The position numbers were made by a program, and so were the translations under genes. 64,000 nucleotides of DNA from positions 186,001-250,000 of the forward strand of contig NZ_JAVIFW010000007.1 in assembly GCF_031157275.1 (NCBI RefSeq). Direction: 5' to 3'. The notes beneath the pieces are model-generated. The model worked only from the letters and a program-made list of their open reading frames with translations. It ran no database searches and had not been told where the DNA came from. Positions 43,719-53,952 of this stretch are shown piece after piece. The stretch is from Streptomyces sp. LHD-70 (GTDB taxonomy: Bacteria; Actinomycetota; Actinomycetes; Streptomycetales; Streptomycetaceae). Numbering within the stretch: position 1 is the stretch's first letter; every line of letters starts with the position of its first letter.

Positions 43719-44935
43719 CCACCGAGTCGCTGCCGGAGCACCCCGACTGGCTCTGGCGCAACCCCGAGCCGCGCTCCTCGTACGACGTGATCATCGTCGG
43801 CGCGGGCGGCCACGGCCTGGCCACCGCCTACTACCTCGCCAAGAACCACGGCATCACCAACGTCGCCGTCCTGGAGAAGGGCTGGCTGGCCGGCGGCAAC
43901 ATGGCGCGCAACACCACGATCATCCGGTCCAACTACCTGTGGGACGAGAGCGCCGCGATCTACGAGCACGCGCTCAAGCTGTGGGAGCAGCTGCCCGAGG
44001 AGCTGGACTACGACTTCCTGTTCAGCCAGCGCGGTGTGCTCAATCTCGCGCACACGCTGCAGGACGTCCGCGAGAGCGTGCGCCGTGTGGGTGCCAACAA
44101 GCTGAACGGCGTGGACGCCGAGTGGCTTGAGCCGGACGAGGTCGCCAAGGTCTGTCCGATCCTCAACGTGTCCACGGACACCCGTTACCCGGTGCTCGGG
44201 GCCACCTACCAGCCGCGTGCGGGCATCGCCAAGCACGACCACGTGGCCTGGGCCCTCGCCCGGCGCGCGGACGAGATGGGCGTGGACCTGATCCAGGGCT
44301 GCGAGGTCACCGGCTTCATCAAGGACGGCAACCGGGTCGTCGGCGTCGAGACCAACCGCGGCCGCATCAACGCGGGGCGGGTCGCGCTCGCCGCCGCCGG
44401 GCACAGCAGCGTCCTCGCCGAGCGGGCGGGCGTACGGCTGCCGATCCAGTCGCACCCGCTGCAGGCGCTGGTCTCCGAGCTGCACGAGCCGGTGCACCCG
44501 ACCGTCGTGATGTCCAACCACGTGCACGTGTACGTGTCGCAGGCGCACAAGGGCGAGCTGGTGATGGGCGCGGGCGTGGACTCGTACAACGGGTACGGGC
44601 AGCGCGGTTCGTTCCATGTGATCGAGCATCAGATGGCCGCCGCCGTCGAGCTGTTCCCCATCTTCGCGCGGGCGCACGTGCTGCGGACCTGGGGCGGCAT
44701 CGTGGACACCACCCCGGACGCCTCGCCGATCATCTCCACCACCGAGGTGGAGAACCTGTACGTCAACTGCGGTTGGGGCACGGGCGGTTTCAAGGGCACC
44801 CCGGCCGCCGGCTGGACCTTCGCCCACACCATCGCGACCGGCGAGCCGCACCCCCTGAACGCCCCCTTCGCCCTGGACCGCTTCACCTCGGGCGCCCTGA
44901 TCGACGAGCACGGCGCCGCCGCCGTGGCCCACTGA
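43715..44935 (+). CDS. soxB: Sarcosine oxidase subunit beta (heterotetrameric)
   Basis: A 406-residue flavoprotein subunit. FAD-binding GxGxxG in [20 protein letters not shown], second FAD region [20 protein letters not shown], the His for the covalent FMN in [16 protein letters not shown] (about residue 172) and C-terminal [20 protein letters not shown]. Demethylates sarcosine to glycine. ATG overlaps the glyA TGA (ATGA). Order B-D-A-G is the classical one. Confidence 0.96.
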   Translation: MTTESLPEHPDWLWRNPEPRSSYDVIIVGAGGHGLATAYYLAKNHGITNVAVLEKGWLAGGNMARNTTIIRSNYLWDESAAIYEHALKLWEQLPEELDYDFLFSQRGVLNLAHTLQDVRESVRRVGANKLNGVDAEWLEPDEVAKVCPILNVSTDTRYPVLGATYQPRAGIAKHDHVAWALARRADEMGVDLIQGCEVTGFIKDGNRVVGVETNRGRINAGRVALAAAGHSSVLAERAGVRLPIQSHPLQALVSELHEPVHPTVVMSNHVHVYVSQAHKGELVMGAGVDSYNGYGQRGSFHVIEHQMAAAVELFPIFARAHVLRTWGGIVDTTPDASPIISTTEVENLYVNCGWGTGGFKGTPAAGWTFAHTIATGEPHPLNAPFALDRFTSGALIDEHGAAAVAH

Positions 44936-44958
44936 AAGCCTGTGGAGAGGAGCAGACC

Positions 44959-45279
44959 GTGCTGCTGATCAACTGCCCCTGGTGCGGGCCGCGTGACGAG
45001 ACCGAGTACCACTACGGGGGCCAGGCCCATGTGCCCTACCCCGGCAACCCCGCCGACCTCGACGACCGGCAGTGGGCCGAGTACGTCTTCTACCGCGACA
45101 ACACCAAGGGCCCCTTCGCGGAGCGCTGGATGCACAGCACCGGCTGCCGCCGCTGGTTCAACGTCCTGCGCGACACCGTCACCAACGAGATGCTCGCCGC
45201 CTACCGGCTCGACGAGCCCCGCCCCGAACCGCAGCAGGCCGCAGCGCAGGCCGTCGCGCAGGCCGGAGGAAAGCGATGA
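44959..45279 (+). CDS. soxD: Sarcosine oxidase subunit delta
   Basis: A 106-residue zinc-binding small subunit: [20 protein letters not shown] (CxxC), [20 protein letters not shown] (His and Cys ligands) and [21 protein letters not shown] 44959 with GAGAGG upstream. It stabilises the alpha-beta complex. The tail is an Ala/Gln repeat ([13 protein letters not shown]). It overlaps soxA by ATGA. Confidence 0.95.
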   Translation: MLLINCPWCGPRDETEYHYGGQAHVPYPGNPADLDDRQWAEYVFYRDNTKGPFAERWMHSTGCRRWFNVLRDTVTNEMLAAYRLDEPRPEPQQAAAQAVAQAGGKR

Positions 45280-48173
45280 CCGATCAGTCCGAGCAGGAAC
45301 ACCGGCTGCCGACCGGCGGCCGTATCGACCGCGCCTCCGTGCTCCGATTCAGCGTGGACGGACGGGAGTTGACCGGTCACGCCGGCGACACCGTCGCCTC
45401 CGCGATGCTCGCCAACGGCGTCGTGAACGTCGCCCCGTCCCTGTACCGGGGCCGGCCGCGCGGCATCGTCTCCGCCGGGGTCGAGGAGTCCAACGCGCTG
45501 ATCCAGGTCGAGAGCCACTGCTCCGAGGGCATGCTGCCCGCGACGATGGTGGAGCTGTACGACGGCCTCACGGCCACCACGCTCTCCGGCATGGGCCGGC
45601 TCGACCCGACGCCGGACACCTCGATGTACGACAAGAAGTACGTGCACACCGACGTCCTGGTGATCGGCGCGGGCCCGGCCGGGCTCGCGGCCGCCGCCGC
45701 TGCCGCCGAGTCCGGGGCCCGCGTGATCCTCGTCGACGACCAGGCCGAGCCGGGCGGTTCGCTGCTCTCCGGGCGCGCCGACACGGTCGCCTCGCAGCCC
45801 GCGCTCGACTGGGTCGCCGACGTCCGCGCGGCCCTGGACGCCGCGTCCGAGGTCACCGTCCTCCCCCGCACCACGGCCTTCGGCAGCTACGACGGCAACT
45901 ACGTCCTGGCGCTGCAGAAGCGCACCGACCACCTGGGTCCCGAGGCGCCGCAGGGCGTGTCCCGGCAGCGGCTCTGGCACATCCGGGCCCGGCAGGTGGT
46001 CCTCGCGACCGGCGCCCACGAGCGTCCGCTGGTGTTCGCGGGCAACGACCGGCCCGGCGTGATGCTCGCGGGTGCCGTGCGCACGTACCTCAACCGCTAT
46101 GCGGTGGCGGCGGGTTCGCGTGCCGTGGTGGCCACCACCAACGACAGCGCGTACGACACGGTCGCCGATCTGCACGCCGCCGGGGTCGAGGTCGCCGCCG
46201 TCGTGGACGCCCGCCCCGAACTGTCCGCGCGGGCCGCCGAGTCGGCGTCGGCGACCGGGGTGCGGGTCCTCACCGGCACCACCGTGGTCGACACCGCGGG
46301 CCCGGACCGCCTCACCGGCGTCACCGTCCAGGGTCTCGACGCCGACGGTCAACTCACCGGTTCCGCCGAGGAGTTGGACTGCGATCTGCTCGCGGTCTCG
46401 GGCGGCTGGAGCCCCGTCGTCCACCTGCACTCGCAGCGGCAGGGCAAGCTCCGCTGGGACGATGACCTGGCGGCCTTCGTGCCCTCCACCGTCGTACGGG
46501 ACCAGCAGGTCGTCGGCGCCGCGCGCGGCACGTACGGGCTCGACGGCTGCCTCGTCGAGGGCGCCCGCGCGGGTGCCCTGGCCGCCACGGACGCCGGGTT
46601 CCCGGTGCCGGTGCCGCCGGTCGACGCGGTGCGGCCCGCCGTGGCTCCGACGCGGGCCGTGTGGCTGGTGCCCGCGCCCGGCGGCGGCGATCCCGGTACG
46701 TGGGACACGCACTTCGTCGACCACCAGCGGGACGTGACGGTCGCCGACGTGTGGCGCTCCACCGGCGCCGGTATGCGCAGCGTCGAGCACGTCAAGCGCT
46801 ACACCTCGCTCGGCACGGCCAACGACCAGGGCAAGACCTCCGGCGTCAACGCGATCGGCGTGATCGCCGAGGCGCTCGGCGCGGGCGCCTCGCCCGGCGA
46901 GATCGGCACGACCGCCTACCGCGCCCCGTACACGCCGATCGCCTTCGCCGCCCTCGCGGGCCGGGAGCGCGGCGAGCTGTTCGACCCGGAGCGCTGCACG
47001 TCCATCCACTCCTGGCACGTGGCGAACGGCGCGGAGTTCGAGGACGTCGGCCAGTGGAAGCGGCCCTGGTACTACCCGAGGCCCGGCGAGGACATGGACC
47101 GGGCCGTGGCGCGCGAGTGCCGCGCGGCCCGCGAGGGTGTGGCGTTCATGGACGCCTCCACGCTCGGCAAGATCGAGATCCGGGGCGCGGACGCGGGCGA
47201 GTTCCTCAACCGCGTCTACACCAACGCCTTCAAGAAGCTGAAGCCCGGCATGGCCCGCTACGGCGTGATGTGCAAGCCGGACGGCATGATCTTCGACGAC
47301 GGTGTGACCCTGCGCCTCGACGAGGACCGCTACTTCATGACGACCACGACCGGCGGCGCCGCGAACGTCCTGGACTGGCTGGAGGAGTGGCTGCAGACCG
47401 AGTGGCCCGAGCTCGACGTGCACTGCACCTCGGTGACCGAGCAGTGGTCCACGATCGCCGTGGTCGGCCCGAAGTCCCGCGAGGTGATCGCCCAACTCGC
47501 CCCGGACATCGACGTGTCCAACGAGGCCTTCCCGTTCATGGCCTTCCGCGAGACGACGCTCGCCTCCGGCATCCCGGCCCGGATCTGCCGTATCTCGTTC
47601 TCCGGTGAGCTGGCCTTCGAGATCAACGTCTCGGCCTGGTACGGGCTCACGGTGTGGGAGGAGGTCGACGCGGTCGGCCGGCCGTACGACATCACTCCGT
47701 ACGGCACCGAGACCATGCACGTGCTGCGGGCCGAGAAGGGCTTCATCATCGTCGGCCAGGACACCGACGGCACGGTCACCCCGCAGGACGCGGGCATGGA
47801 CTGGGTGGTGTCGAAGCGCAAGGACTTCGTCGGCAACCGCTCCTTCGTCCGCCCCGACACGGCGCGCACGGACCGCAAGCACCTGGTCGGCCTGCTGCCG
47901 TCGGACGGGACGACACGACTGCCCGAGGGGGCCCAACTCGTCGCCCAGGGCGTGCCGTTGACGCCCGAGGCGGGTCCGGTGCCGATGCTCGGCCATGTCA
48001 CGTCCAGCTACCACAGCGAGGCACTCGGCCGCCCGTTCGCGCTCGCGCTCGTGGCCGACGGGCGCCATCGCATCGGCGAGACCGTGCTCGCCCCGGTCGG
48101 CGACACGCTGGTGCCCTGCCTCGTCTCCGAATCCGTCCTCTACGACCCCGAAGGGACCAAGCGCGATGGCTGA
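45276..48173 (+). CDS. soxA: Sarcosine oxidase subunit alpha
   Basis: A 965-residue subunit. N-terminal 2Fe2S-ferredoxin-like fold ([20 protein letters not shown]), NAD-binding domain [20 protein letters not shown] (about residues 127-146) and a C-terminal aminomethyltransferase (GcvT-like) domain from about residue 580 ([40 protein letters not shown]), which binds THF and makes 5,10-methylene-THF from the oxidised methyl group. It overlaps soxD by 4 nt and soxG by 8 nt, consistent with stoichiometric synthesis. Confidence 0.96.
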   Translation: MTDQSEQEHRLPTGGRIDRASVLRFSVDGRELTGHAGDTVASAMLANGVVNVAPSLYRGRPRGIVSAGVEESNALIQVESHCSEGMLPATMVELYDGLTATTLSGMGRLDPTPDTSMYDKKYVHTDVLVIGAGPAGLAAAAAAAESGARVILVDDQAEPGGSLLSGRADTVASQPALDWVADVRAALDAASEVTVLPRTTAFGSYDGNYVLALQKRTDHLGPEAPQGVSRQRLWHIRARQVVLATGAHERPLVFAGNDRPGVMLAGAVRTYLNRYAVAAGSRAVVATTNDSAYDTVADLHAAGVEVAAVVDARPELSARAAESASATGVRVLTGTTVVDTAGPDRLTGVTVQGLDADGQLTGSAEELDCDLLAVSGGWSPVVHLHSQRQGKLRWDDDLAAFVPSTVVRDQQVVGAARGTYGLDGCLVEGARAGALAATDAGFPVPVPPVDAVRPAVAPTRAVWLVPAPGGGDPGTWDTHFVDHQRDVTVADVWRSTGAGMRSVEHVKRYTSLGTANDQGKTSGVNAIGVIAEALGAGASPGEIGTTAYRAPYTPIAFAALAGRERGELFDPERCTSIHSWHVANGAEFEDVGQWKRPWYYPRPGEDMDRAVARECRAAREGVAFMDASTLGKIEIRGADAGEFLNRVYTNAFKKLKPGMARYGVMCKPDGMIFDDGVTLRLDEDRYFMTTTTGGAANVLDWLEEWLQTEWPELDVHCTSVTEQWSTIAVVGPKSREVIAQLAPDIDVSNEAFPFMAFRETTLASGIPARICRISFSGELAFEINVSAWYGLTVWEEVDAVGRPYDITPYGTETMHVLRAEKGFIIVGQDTDGTVTPQDAGMDWVVSKRKDFVGNRSFVRPDTARTDRKHLVGLLPSDGTTRLPEGAQLVAQGVPLTPEAGPVPMLGHVTSSYHSEALGRPFALALVADGRHRIGETVLAPVGDTLVPCLVSESVLYDPEGTKRDG

Positions 48174-48786
48174 GCCGACCACCGCAGGACCGGCGGCCCT
48201 GCGCCGCAGCCCCCTCGCGCACCTGGAGGAGCGCCTTCGCGCGGCGACCGTCACGGGCCCCCGTGGCGTCTCGCTCGCCGAGTGGCCGTACATCTCCATG
48301 GTGAGCGTGCGCGTCGACCCGGATGCGGAGGCGGCGGCGCGGATCGAGAAGACCCTGGCGACGCCCCTCCCCCGCACCTGCGGCGAGACCACCTCCGCCG
48401 GTCCGCACACCGTGCTCTGGCTCGGGCCGGACGAGTGGCTGGTCGTGTCGCAGGCCGAAAGCCCGTCCCTGACCGCCGAGTTGACGGAGGCGCTCGGGGA
48501 TGACCCGGGCGCGGTCGTGGACGTCTCGGCCAACCGCACCACGCTTGAGCTCTCCGGCCCCGCCGCCCGCGAGGTCCTGGAGAAGGGCTGCGTGCTCGAT
48601 CTGCACCCGCGCGCCTTCGGCCCCAGCCGGGCCGTCGCCACGCAGGTCGGGCCGGTGCCGGTGATCCTCTGGCAGACCGACGAGGCACCCTCGTACCGGC
48701 TGTTCCCGCGTTCCTCGTTCGCCGACTACCTCGCGCGCTGGCTGCTCGACGCCATCGACGAGTACGCGCAGCCCGAGGTGACCTGA
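48166..48786 (+). CDS. soxG: Sarcosine oxidase subunit gamma
   Basis: 206 residues, complete. Typical elements: [78 protein letters not shown] and [20 protein letters not shown]. Structural subunit with a GcvT-like fold. ATG 48166 overlaps the soxA end by 8 nt; the stop overlaps the sdaA start (TGATG). Confidence 0.94.
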   Translation: MAEPTTAGPAALRRSPLAHLEERLRAATVTGPRGVSLAEWPYISMVSVRVDPDAEAAARIEKTLATPLPRTCGETTSAGPHTVLWLGPDEWLVVSQAESPSLTAELTEALGDDPGAVVDVSANRTTLELSGPAAREVLEKGCVLDLHPRAFGPSRAVATQVGPVPVILWQTDEAPSYRLFPRSSFADYLARWLLDAIDEYAQPEVT

Positions 48787-50159
48787 TGGCGCTCAGCGCG
48801 TTCGACCTGTACTCGGTCGGCATCGGCCCCTCCTCCTCGCACACGGTGGGGCCGATGCGGGCGGCCCGGCGCTTCGTCGGGCTGCTTGAGGACGACGGGC
48901 GACTGGCCCAAGTGGACCGAGTCCAGGCGGAGTTGTACGGATCGCTCGGCGCCACCGGGCACGGGCACGGCTCCGGCAAGGCGGTCGTGCTCGGCCTGGA
49001 GGGCGAGGACCCGGCCACCGTGCACACCGAGCGGTCCGACGACCGGGTGGCCGAAGTGCGGGCCGACGGGCACCTGTTGCTCGGCGGCAAGCACCGGGTC
49101 CGCTTCGACAGCGACGCGGACCTGGTGCTGCACCGGCGCAAGTCGCTGCCCGCGCACCCCAACGGCATGACGTTCCGGGCGCTCGCGGCGGACGGCCGGG
49201 AGCTGGCCGCCAGGACGTACTACTCGGTGGGTGGCGGCTTCGTCGTCGACGAGGCCGCCACCGGCGCCGACCGCGTCGTGGAGGACACCACCCAGGTCCG
49301 GTTCCCCTTCGGCACGGCGGGCGCGCTGCTCGAACTCTGCGCCCGCGAGGGCCTGTCGATCAGCGACGTCATGCTCGCCAACGAGGGGGCCTGGCGGAGC
49401 GAGGACGAGACACGGGCCGGGCTGTTGCACCTCTGGTCGGTCATGCGGGCCTGCGTGGACCGCGGCTGCCGGCGCGAGGGCGTTCTTCCGGGCGGCCTGC
49501 GCGTGCCACGCCGGGCGCCCGGCCTCTTCCAGGAGTTGAGCGCGGGCTCCGGGGAGCGGGACCCGCTGCACGTCATGGACTGGGTGAACCTGTTCGCCCT
49601 GGCCGTCAACGAGGAGAACGCCTCCGGCGGCCGTATCGTCACCGCCCCGACCAACGGCGCGGCCGGCATCATCCCGGCCGTACTCCACTACTACGTGCGG
49701 TTCGTGCCCGGCGCGAACGACGAGGGCGTGGTCCGCTTCCTGCTCACGGCGGCCGCCATCGGCATCCTCTTCAAGCAGAACGCGTCCATCTCCGGAGCGG
49801 AGGTCGGCTGTCAGGGCGAGGTCGGCTCGGCCTGTGCCATGGCGGCCGGGGCGCTCTGCGAGGTGCTCGGCGGGACGCCCGCGCAGGTCGAGAACGCCGC
49901 CGAGGTCGGCATCGAGCACAACCTCGGCCTGACCTGCGACCCGGTCGGCGGGCTCGTCCAGATCCCGTGCATCGAGCGCAACGCCGTCGCCTCGGTGAAG
50001 GCGATCAACGCCGCCCGCCTGGCGCTCGCCGGGGACGGCACCCACAAGGTCACGCTCGACAAGGCCATCAAGACCATGCGTGACACCGGCCGCGACATGA
50101 AGGACAAGTACAAGGAAACCGCCCGCGGCGGCCTCGCCGTCAACGTCATCGAATGCTGA
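48786..50159 (+). CDS. sdaA: L-serine ammonia-lyase, iron-sulfur dependent
   Basis: A 457-residue single-chain serine dehydratase (serine to pyruvate and ammonia). The beta domain is at the N terminus ([20 protein letters not shown]). The 4Fe-4S cysteines lie in [20 protein letters not shown] (about residues 341-356) and [20 protein letters not shown] (about 382 and 394). Its start overlaps soxG. It drains the serine made by GlyA, so the operon converts sarcosine carbon to pyruvate. Confidence 0.95.
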   Translation: MALSAFDLYSVGIGPSSSHTVGPMRAARRFVGLLEDDGRLAQVDRVQAELYGSLGATGHGHGSGKAVVLGLEGEDPATVHTERSDDRVAEVRADGHLLLGGKHRVRFDSDADLVLHRRKSLPAHPNGMTFRALAADGRELAARTYYSVGGGFVVDEAATGADRVVEDTTQVRFPFGTAGALLELCAREGLSISDVMLANEGAWRSEDETRAGLLHLWSVMRACVDRGCRREGVLPGGLRVPRRAPGLFQELSAGSGERDPLHVMDWVNLFALAVNEENASGGRIVTAPTNGAAGIIPAVLHYYVRFVPGANDEGVVRFLLTAAAIGILFKQNASISGAEVGCQGEVGSACAMAAGALCEVLGGTPAQVENAAEVGIEHNLGLTCDPVGGLVQIPCIERNAVASVKAINAARLALAGDGTHKVTLDKAIKTMRDTGRDMKDKYKETARGGLAVNVIEC

Positions 50160-50181
50160 GAATCCCGAGATTGCTGAGGCC

Positions 50182-51033
50182 ATGACCGAACACGTCCTCA
50201 CCCTCGACTGCCCTGAGTCGCCCGGCATCGTCCACGCCGTCTCGCGGTTCCTCGTCGAGCACGACAGCGACATCATCGACAACCAGCAGTTCGGCGACCG
50301 CCGTGACGGCCACTTCTACATGCGGGTGCGGTTCTCCACGCCCGGCGGGGGCTCCACGGCGGAGCAGATGCGCCGGGACTTCGAGGCCGTGGCCGCGCCG
50401 CTCGCCATGCGCTGGAACCTGGAGCCGGTCAGTACCCGGCGCCGTGTCCTGATCATGGTGTCCAAGTACGACCACTGCCTCAACGACCTGCTGTTCCGCA
50501 CCCGCAGCGGGGATCTGCCCATCGACGTGGTCGCGGTCGTCTCCAACCACCGCGACCACGAGGGGCTCGTCGACTGGCACGGCATCCCGTTCTTCCACGT
50601 GCCGGTCACCAAGGCGGACAAACCGCAGGCTGAGGCCCAACTCCTCTCCCTGGTCGAGGAGTTCGAGGTCGACCTGGTCGTCCTGGCCCGCTATATGCAG
50701 GTGCTCTCCGACGACCTGTGCAGGCACCTGGCCGGTCGGGTGATCAACATCCACCACTCGTTCCTGCCGAGCTTCAAGGGCGCCAAGCCGTACCACCAGG
50801 CACACGACCGCGGCGTCAAACTCGTCGGCGCCACCGCGCACTACGTGACCGCGGACCTCGACGAGGGCCCGATCATCGCCCAGGAGGTCAACCCGGTCGA
50901 CCACAGCCACACCCCGGAGGATCTCGCGGCGATCGGCCGCGACGCCGAGTCGGCGGCGCTTGCCCGCGCGGTCCGCTGGCACTGCGAGGGCCGGGTGTTC
51001 GTGCAGGGGAGGCGGACCGTGGTCCTTCGGTAG
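50182..51033 (+). CDS. purU: Formyltetrahydrofolate deformylase
   Basis: A 283-residue enzyme releasing formate from 10-formyl-THF. N-terminal ACT domain (LTLDCPESPGIVHAVSRFLV; residues 1-80) and formyltransferase-fold domain with the catalytic Asn-His-Asp (NIHHSFLPSFKGAKPYHQAH; VTADLDEGPIIAQEV). Last gene of the sarcosine operon, 22 nt after sdaA. It restores free THF when the oxidase loads the pool with one-carbon units. Followed by a perfect hairpin. Confidence 0.95.
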   Translation: MTEHVLTLDCPESPGIVHAVSRFLVEHDSDIIDNQQFGDRRDGHFYMRVRFSTPGGGSTAEQMRRDFEAVAAPLAMRWNLEPVSTRRRVLIMVSKYDHCLNDLLFRTRSGDLPIDVVAVVSNHRDHEGLVDWHGIPFFHVPVTKADKPQAEAQLLSLVEEFEVDLVVLARYMQVLSDDLCRHLAGRVINIHHSFLPSFKGAKPYHQAHDRGVKLVGATAHYVTADLDEGPIIAQEVNPVDHSHTPEDLAAIGRDAESAALARAVRWHCEGRVFVQGRRTVVLR

Positions 51034-51048
51034 GGGCCCGCACCCCGT

Positions 51049-51082
51049 TGAGTGCCGGCACGCTGCAGCGTGCCGGCACTCA
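51049..51082. terminator. Perfect 34-nt palindrome terminator after purU
   Basis: TGAGTGCCGGCACGCTG followed by its exact complement with no spacer; folds into a 15-16 bp hairpin. It separates the sarcosine operon from the convergent DUF2180 gene. Confidence 0.85.
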
Positions 51083-51116
51083 GCCATGCGGGCTGAAGGA
51101 CCAGCCCCTCCGGGGA

Positions 51117-51323
51117 TCAGCGTGATTCCTCCGCCGCGCTGCACACCACGCAGGTCAACTGCCGGGCCGGGCGGTCGTGGACGACCTTGCCGGGGTTGGC
51201 CGCCTCGCGGATCTGGAGCGGCTCCGTACGGACGTGCGCCGTGCAGACGGCGGCGCCGCACAGTCGGCACACGGCGACCGCGTCCGAGGTGAGGCCCTGG
51301 TTGACGCATTCGTAGCAGTTCAT
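51117..51323 (-). CDS. DUF2180 zinc-ribbon miniprotein (68 aa)
   Basis: MNCYECVNQG and VAVCRLCGAAVCTAHVRTEP, then RQLTCVVCSAA: four Cys/His pairs that can bind two zinc ions, as in the DUF2180 family of Streptomyces. GGAGGAG precedes the ATG at 51323. Cytosolic and probably stress-related by analogy; function unproven. Confidence 0.85.
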   Translation of the reverse strand: MNCYECVNQGLTSDAVAVCRLCGAAVCTAHVRTEPLQIREAANPGKVVHDRPARQLTCVVCSAAEESR

Positions 51324-51436
51324 GCCCACCACGCTCCTCCTACCCGAAGACGTCCCGCGGGGGGACAGAACTCTCGGGCCGTTCTGATGTGTCCGGCCCG
51401 AGAGATCCGTACTCAATTCAGCAGAGCCCTGCCTGC

Positions 51437-51592
51437 CTACCAGAAGTGCGGCCGACCGCCGACCGCGTGTCCGAATGCTCCGAGGAGCCAGAGAACCGCC
51501 CCGATGGCGACCAGAACCACGCCGATCGTCGTGAGCAGAGAGATGCCGGCAATCAGGCCGATGGCCAGCAGAATCAATCCGAGAATGATCAT
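51437..51592 (-). CDS. DUF6131 membrane miniprotein (51 aa)
   Basis: MIILGLILLAIGLIAGISLL, TTIGVVLVAIGAVLWLLGAF and the end GHAVGGRPHFW: two transmembrane helices and the Gly-Arg-x-x-x-Trp tail of the DUF6131 family. GTGGAGG lies before ATG 51592. Its codons are less GC-biased than the neighbourhood (ATT, CTG, ATC mix). Role unknown. Confidence 0.85.
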   Translation of the reverse strand: MIILGLILLAIGLIAGISLLTTIGVVLVAIGAVLWLLGAFGHAVGGRPHFW

Positions 51593-51663
51593 TTCCGCCT
51601 CCACACCTCGGAGTCACTTCCAGTATGCGCCGACGCCACCGGGCCGCACCGGCGTCCATGCCG

Positions 51664-52770
51664 TCAGTCCTCGGACCGCGGCACGAGCATGAGGCCGCGC
51701 GGGTCGGACGTGACGCACGGCCGGAAGCCCTCGGAGATCCGGTCGAGGAGCGAGCCGAGCCACCGGTGGTCCTCCGCCGAGGCGCGGCTCAGGCTCATCC
51801 GGCGGGCCTGCAGCGGGACGATGCGCAGTTGGATCAGCCGGCCCGTGTCCGGGTCGAGCGAGACGAGGTGGAGGAGCCGCAGGTCGTCGCGGTAGCGCTC
51901 GTACCCGGTGATGCCCTCGTAGTCGTTGATCAGGTCGCCGCAGCCGTACAGGACGAGTCGCCCGGCATACACCTCCGGCGGGCGGACGTGGTGCGAGGAG
52001 TGGCCGTGGACGAGGTCCGCGCCCGCGTCGATCAGGGCGTGCGCGAAGGCGACTTGGTCCCGGGTCACGTCGTAACCCCAGTTGGAGCCCCAGTGGACCG
52101 AGACCACCGCGAGGTCCCCGGCCTGTTTCAACTTCCTTACCCGGCCGACGACTTGGGCCCGGGCAGCGGTGGAGGTACCGGCGACGAAGCTCACCCCGCT
52201 GCGGCCCTCGCCCGCCGCCCAGTCGTTCGGGATGCCGCTGGAGGGCATGCCGACGGCGAAGACCAGGAGCCGGTGGCTCGGGTCGAGCGGGACGGTCGCG
52301 GGCCGCTCGGCCGTGGTGGCGTCGCGGCCCGCGCCCGCGGTGCGCAGTCCCGCGTCGGCGAGCGAGTCGAGGGTGTCGGCGAGGCCGACGCGGCCGAAGT
52401 CGAGGACATGGTTGTTGGCCAGCACGCAGACGTCGGGCCGGGCGGCCGTCAGGCAGGGCAGGTTGGCGGGGTGCATGCGGTAGTGGATGGCCTTGTCGGG
52501 GGCGAACCTGCCGGCGCTCGTGACGCTGGTCTCCAGGTTGACGAGGCGGGCGTCGGGCGCGGCGGCGTCCAGGACCTCCAGGGCGTCGCCCCACGGCCAG
52601 GCGAAGTCGACCGGGCGCGGCACGGGTCCGGCGATGGCCTCGGCGAGGCTGACGTAGTCGCGGGCATCGCGCACGTAGCCCTCGCGCAGTTCGGGGTCGC
52701 CGGGGTGCGGCAGGATCTGGTCCACGCCGCGGCCCAGCATGACGTCGCCGCAGACGAACAGCGTGATCAT
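51664..52770 (-). CDS. CapA family protein (poly-gamma-glutamate synthesis-like phosphoesterase fold)
   Basis: A 368-residue CapA-type metallophosphatase-fold protein: ITLFVCGDVMLGRGVDQILP, VNLETSVTSAG, VLANNHVLDFGRVGLADTLD, VVSVHWGSNWGY and VHGHSSHHVRPPEVYAGRLV. No signal peptide, so probably cytosolic, unlike secreted CapA. GGAGGG precedes ATG 52770. True substrate unknown; it stands alone, so capsule synthesis is unlikely. Confidence 0.9.
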   Translation of the reverse strand: MITLFVCGDVMLGRGVDQILPHPGDPELREGYVRDARDYVSLAEAIAGPVPRPVDFAWPWGDALEVLDAAAPDARLVNLETSVTSAGRFAPDKAIHYRMHPANLPCLTAARPDVCVLANNHVLDFGRVGLADTLDSLADAGLRTAGAGRDATTAERPATVPLDPSHRLLVFAVGMPSSGIPNDWAAGEGRSGVSFVAGTSTAARAQVVGRVRKLKQAGDLAVVSVHWGSNWGYDVTRDQVAFAHALIDAGADLVHGHSSHHVRPPEVYAGRLVLYGCGDLINDYEGITGYERYRDDLRLLHLVSLDPDTGRLIQLRIVPLQARRMSLSRASAEDHRWLGSLLDRISEGFRPCVTSDPRGLMLVPRSED

Positions 52771-52840
52771 TGCGGGCCCTCCGTCGGTCGGCCGCACCCC
52801 TGCCAGTCGGTCGCCGCGCCCCTGCCACCGGGACCGGCGG

Positions 52841-53587
52841 TCAGTCCACGACGCTGATCAACGCCAGGGTGATGTTGTCCGGGCCGCCCGCGTCGATGGC
52901 CGACTTCCAGAGCGCGAAGGCGGCCCGTCCGCCGTCGCTGCTGCGCAGCACGGCGTCCAGGCGGTCCTCCTGCACGGGGTCGGTGAGGCCGTCGGTGCAG
53001 ACCAGGTAGCGCTCGCCGGTGCTCAGCGGTCGGGTGCTGACGTGCGGGCTGATCGCGGTGAAGCTCGGGGCGCCGCCGAGCGCCTGGGTGAGCACCGACG
53101 TGGTGCGCCGGCCCGGTGGCATCGGCGGGTTGTCGTCGACGGTGAGTCGGTGCAGCATCTCGTGTCTGCTCGTCACGTCGAGCACTCTGCTGTCGCCCAC
53201 GTTGAACACAAGCAGGTCCCGTTCGAGCACGACGACGCCCGCGACCGTCGTCCCCATGGCCGTCAGATGCGGGTCTCCGTCGGCGGCCGCGTACACGGAG
53301 CGGTTGCAGACGTTCAGGGCGTCCTTCACGGCCTGTTCGCTGTCCAGGGTGGTTCCGAGCGAGGCCAGGTGCCGGACCACGAGGCTGCTCGCGACCTCCC
53401 CGGCGGGCTGGCCTCCGATGCCGTCGGCGACCGCGACGACCAGCGGCGTGCCGAGCGGGAACCCCAGTGTCTGCGGGTTCTCCGTCACGGTGGCGCACAG
53501 CGTCCACGGCCCGACGGCCAGACTGTCCTCGTTGTGCTCGCGCATGAGCCCCGGGTGGCTCAGGGCGGTGACCGTCACATACGGCAT
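52841..53587 (-). CDS. PP2C family serine/threonine phosphatase
   Basis: A 248-residue PPM/PP2C phosphatase. Metal-site motifs: GLMREHNEDSLAVG, VVAVADGIGGQPAGEVASSL, GTTVAGVVVLERDLLVFNVGDSRVL, YLVCTDGLTDPV and DAGGPDNITLALI. Cytosolic, no regulatory domain. GGGAGGAAG precedes the ATG at 53587. It may dephosphorylate targets of Ser/Thr kinases elsewhere; no kinase gene is adjacent. Confidence 0.93.
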   Translation of the reverse strand: MPYVTVTALSHPGLMREHNEDSLAVGPWTLCATVTENPQTLGFPLGTPLVVAVADGIGGQPAGEVASSLVVRHLASLGTTLDSEQAVKDALNVCNRSVYAAADGDPHLTAMGTTVAGVVVLERDLLVFNVGDSRVLDVTSRHEMLHRLTVDDNPPMPPGRRTTSVLTQALGGAPSFTAISPHVSTRPLSTGERYLVCTDGLTDPVQEDRLDAVLRSSDGGRAAFALWKSAIDAGGPDNITLALISVVD

Positions 53588-53952
53588 CTTCCTCCCGCCT
53601 CTCCGCACCGGCGGGCGCGTTCCGCGGTCTCGACTCCATTGTCGCCCCGCGGGCGGCTGGGGGCTCAGCGGGTGTTGTGCGGGTGGTCGTGGGGTACCCC
53701 CTGGGGGCTCCGCCCCCGGACCCCGGCTCCTCATGCGCCGGAGGGGCTTCCCTTGCCGTCGTTCGGCTTTCTCGCCGTCGTGGCTGGTCGCGCCCCGCGG
53801 CGGAGCCGCACATGTCACAGCCCCGCGCCCCTGGAGGGCGCCCGCGCTTCCGGTGTGCCATTCGCCGTGAACGGAGTCAGGCCGGGGGTACGGGTAAAGA
53901 GCAGGGCGGGTGCGTGTGCCCGCCGGGACCCGCTGAGATGGGGCGAGCAGCC
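53588..53952. other. 365-nt non-coding region with a Streptomyces-type dispersed repeat
   Basis: The middle (53660-53848) is the repeat described separately. The remaining DNA holds no gene. Short frames start only inside the repeat. Confidence 0.6.
53660..53848. repeat. Dispersed intergenic repeat common in Streptomyces (hairpin-rich)
   Basis: Contains the phrases GGGTGGTCGTGGGGTACCCC, GGGGGCTCCGCCCCCGGACC, CGGAGCCGCACATGTCACAG and CCCCGCGCCCCTGGAGGGCG, recurring in many Streptomyces spacers as I remember them. Several short inverted repeats (e.g. GGGGGCTCCGCCCCC) can fold. Function unknown, possibly a REP-like element or terminator. Confidence 0.6.

Noticed and set aside
45201..48641. Very long open frame (over 1,100 codons) on the strand opposite soxA
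   Set aside because: It is the GC-skew shadow of soxA/soxG: repetitive Arg/Gly/His/Asp composition, no domain, and the sense strand encodes an unmistakable sarcosine oxidase.
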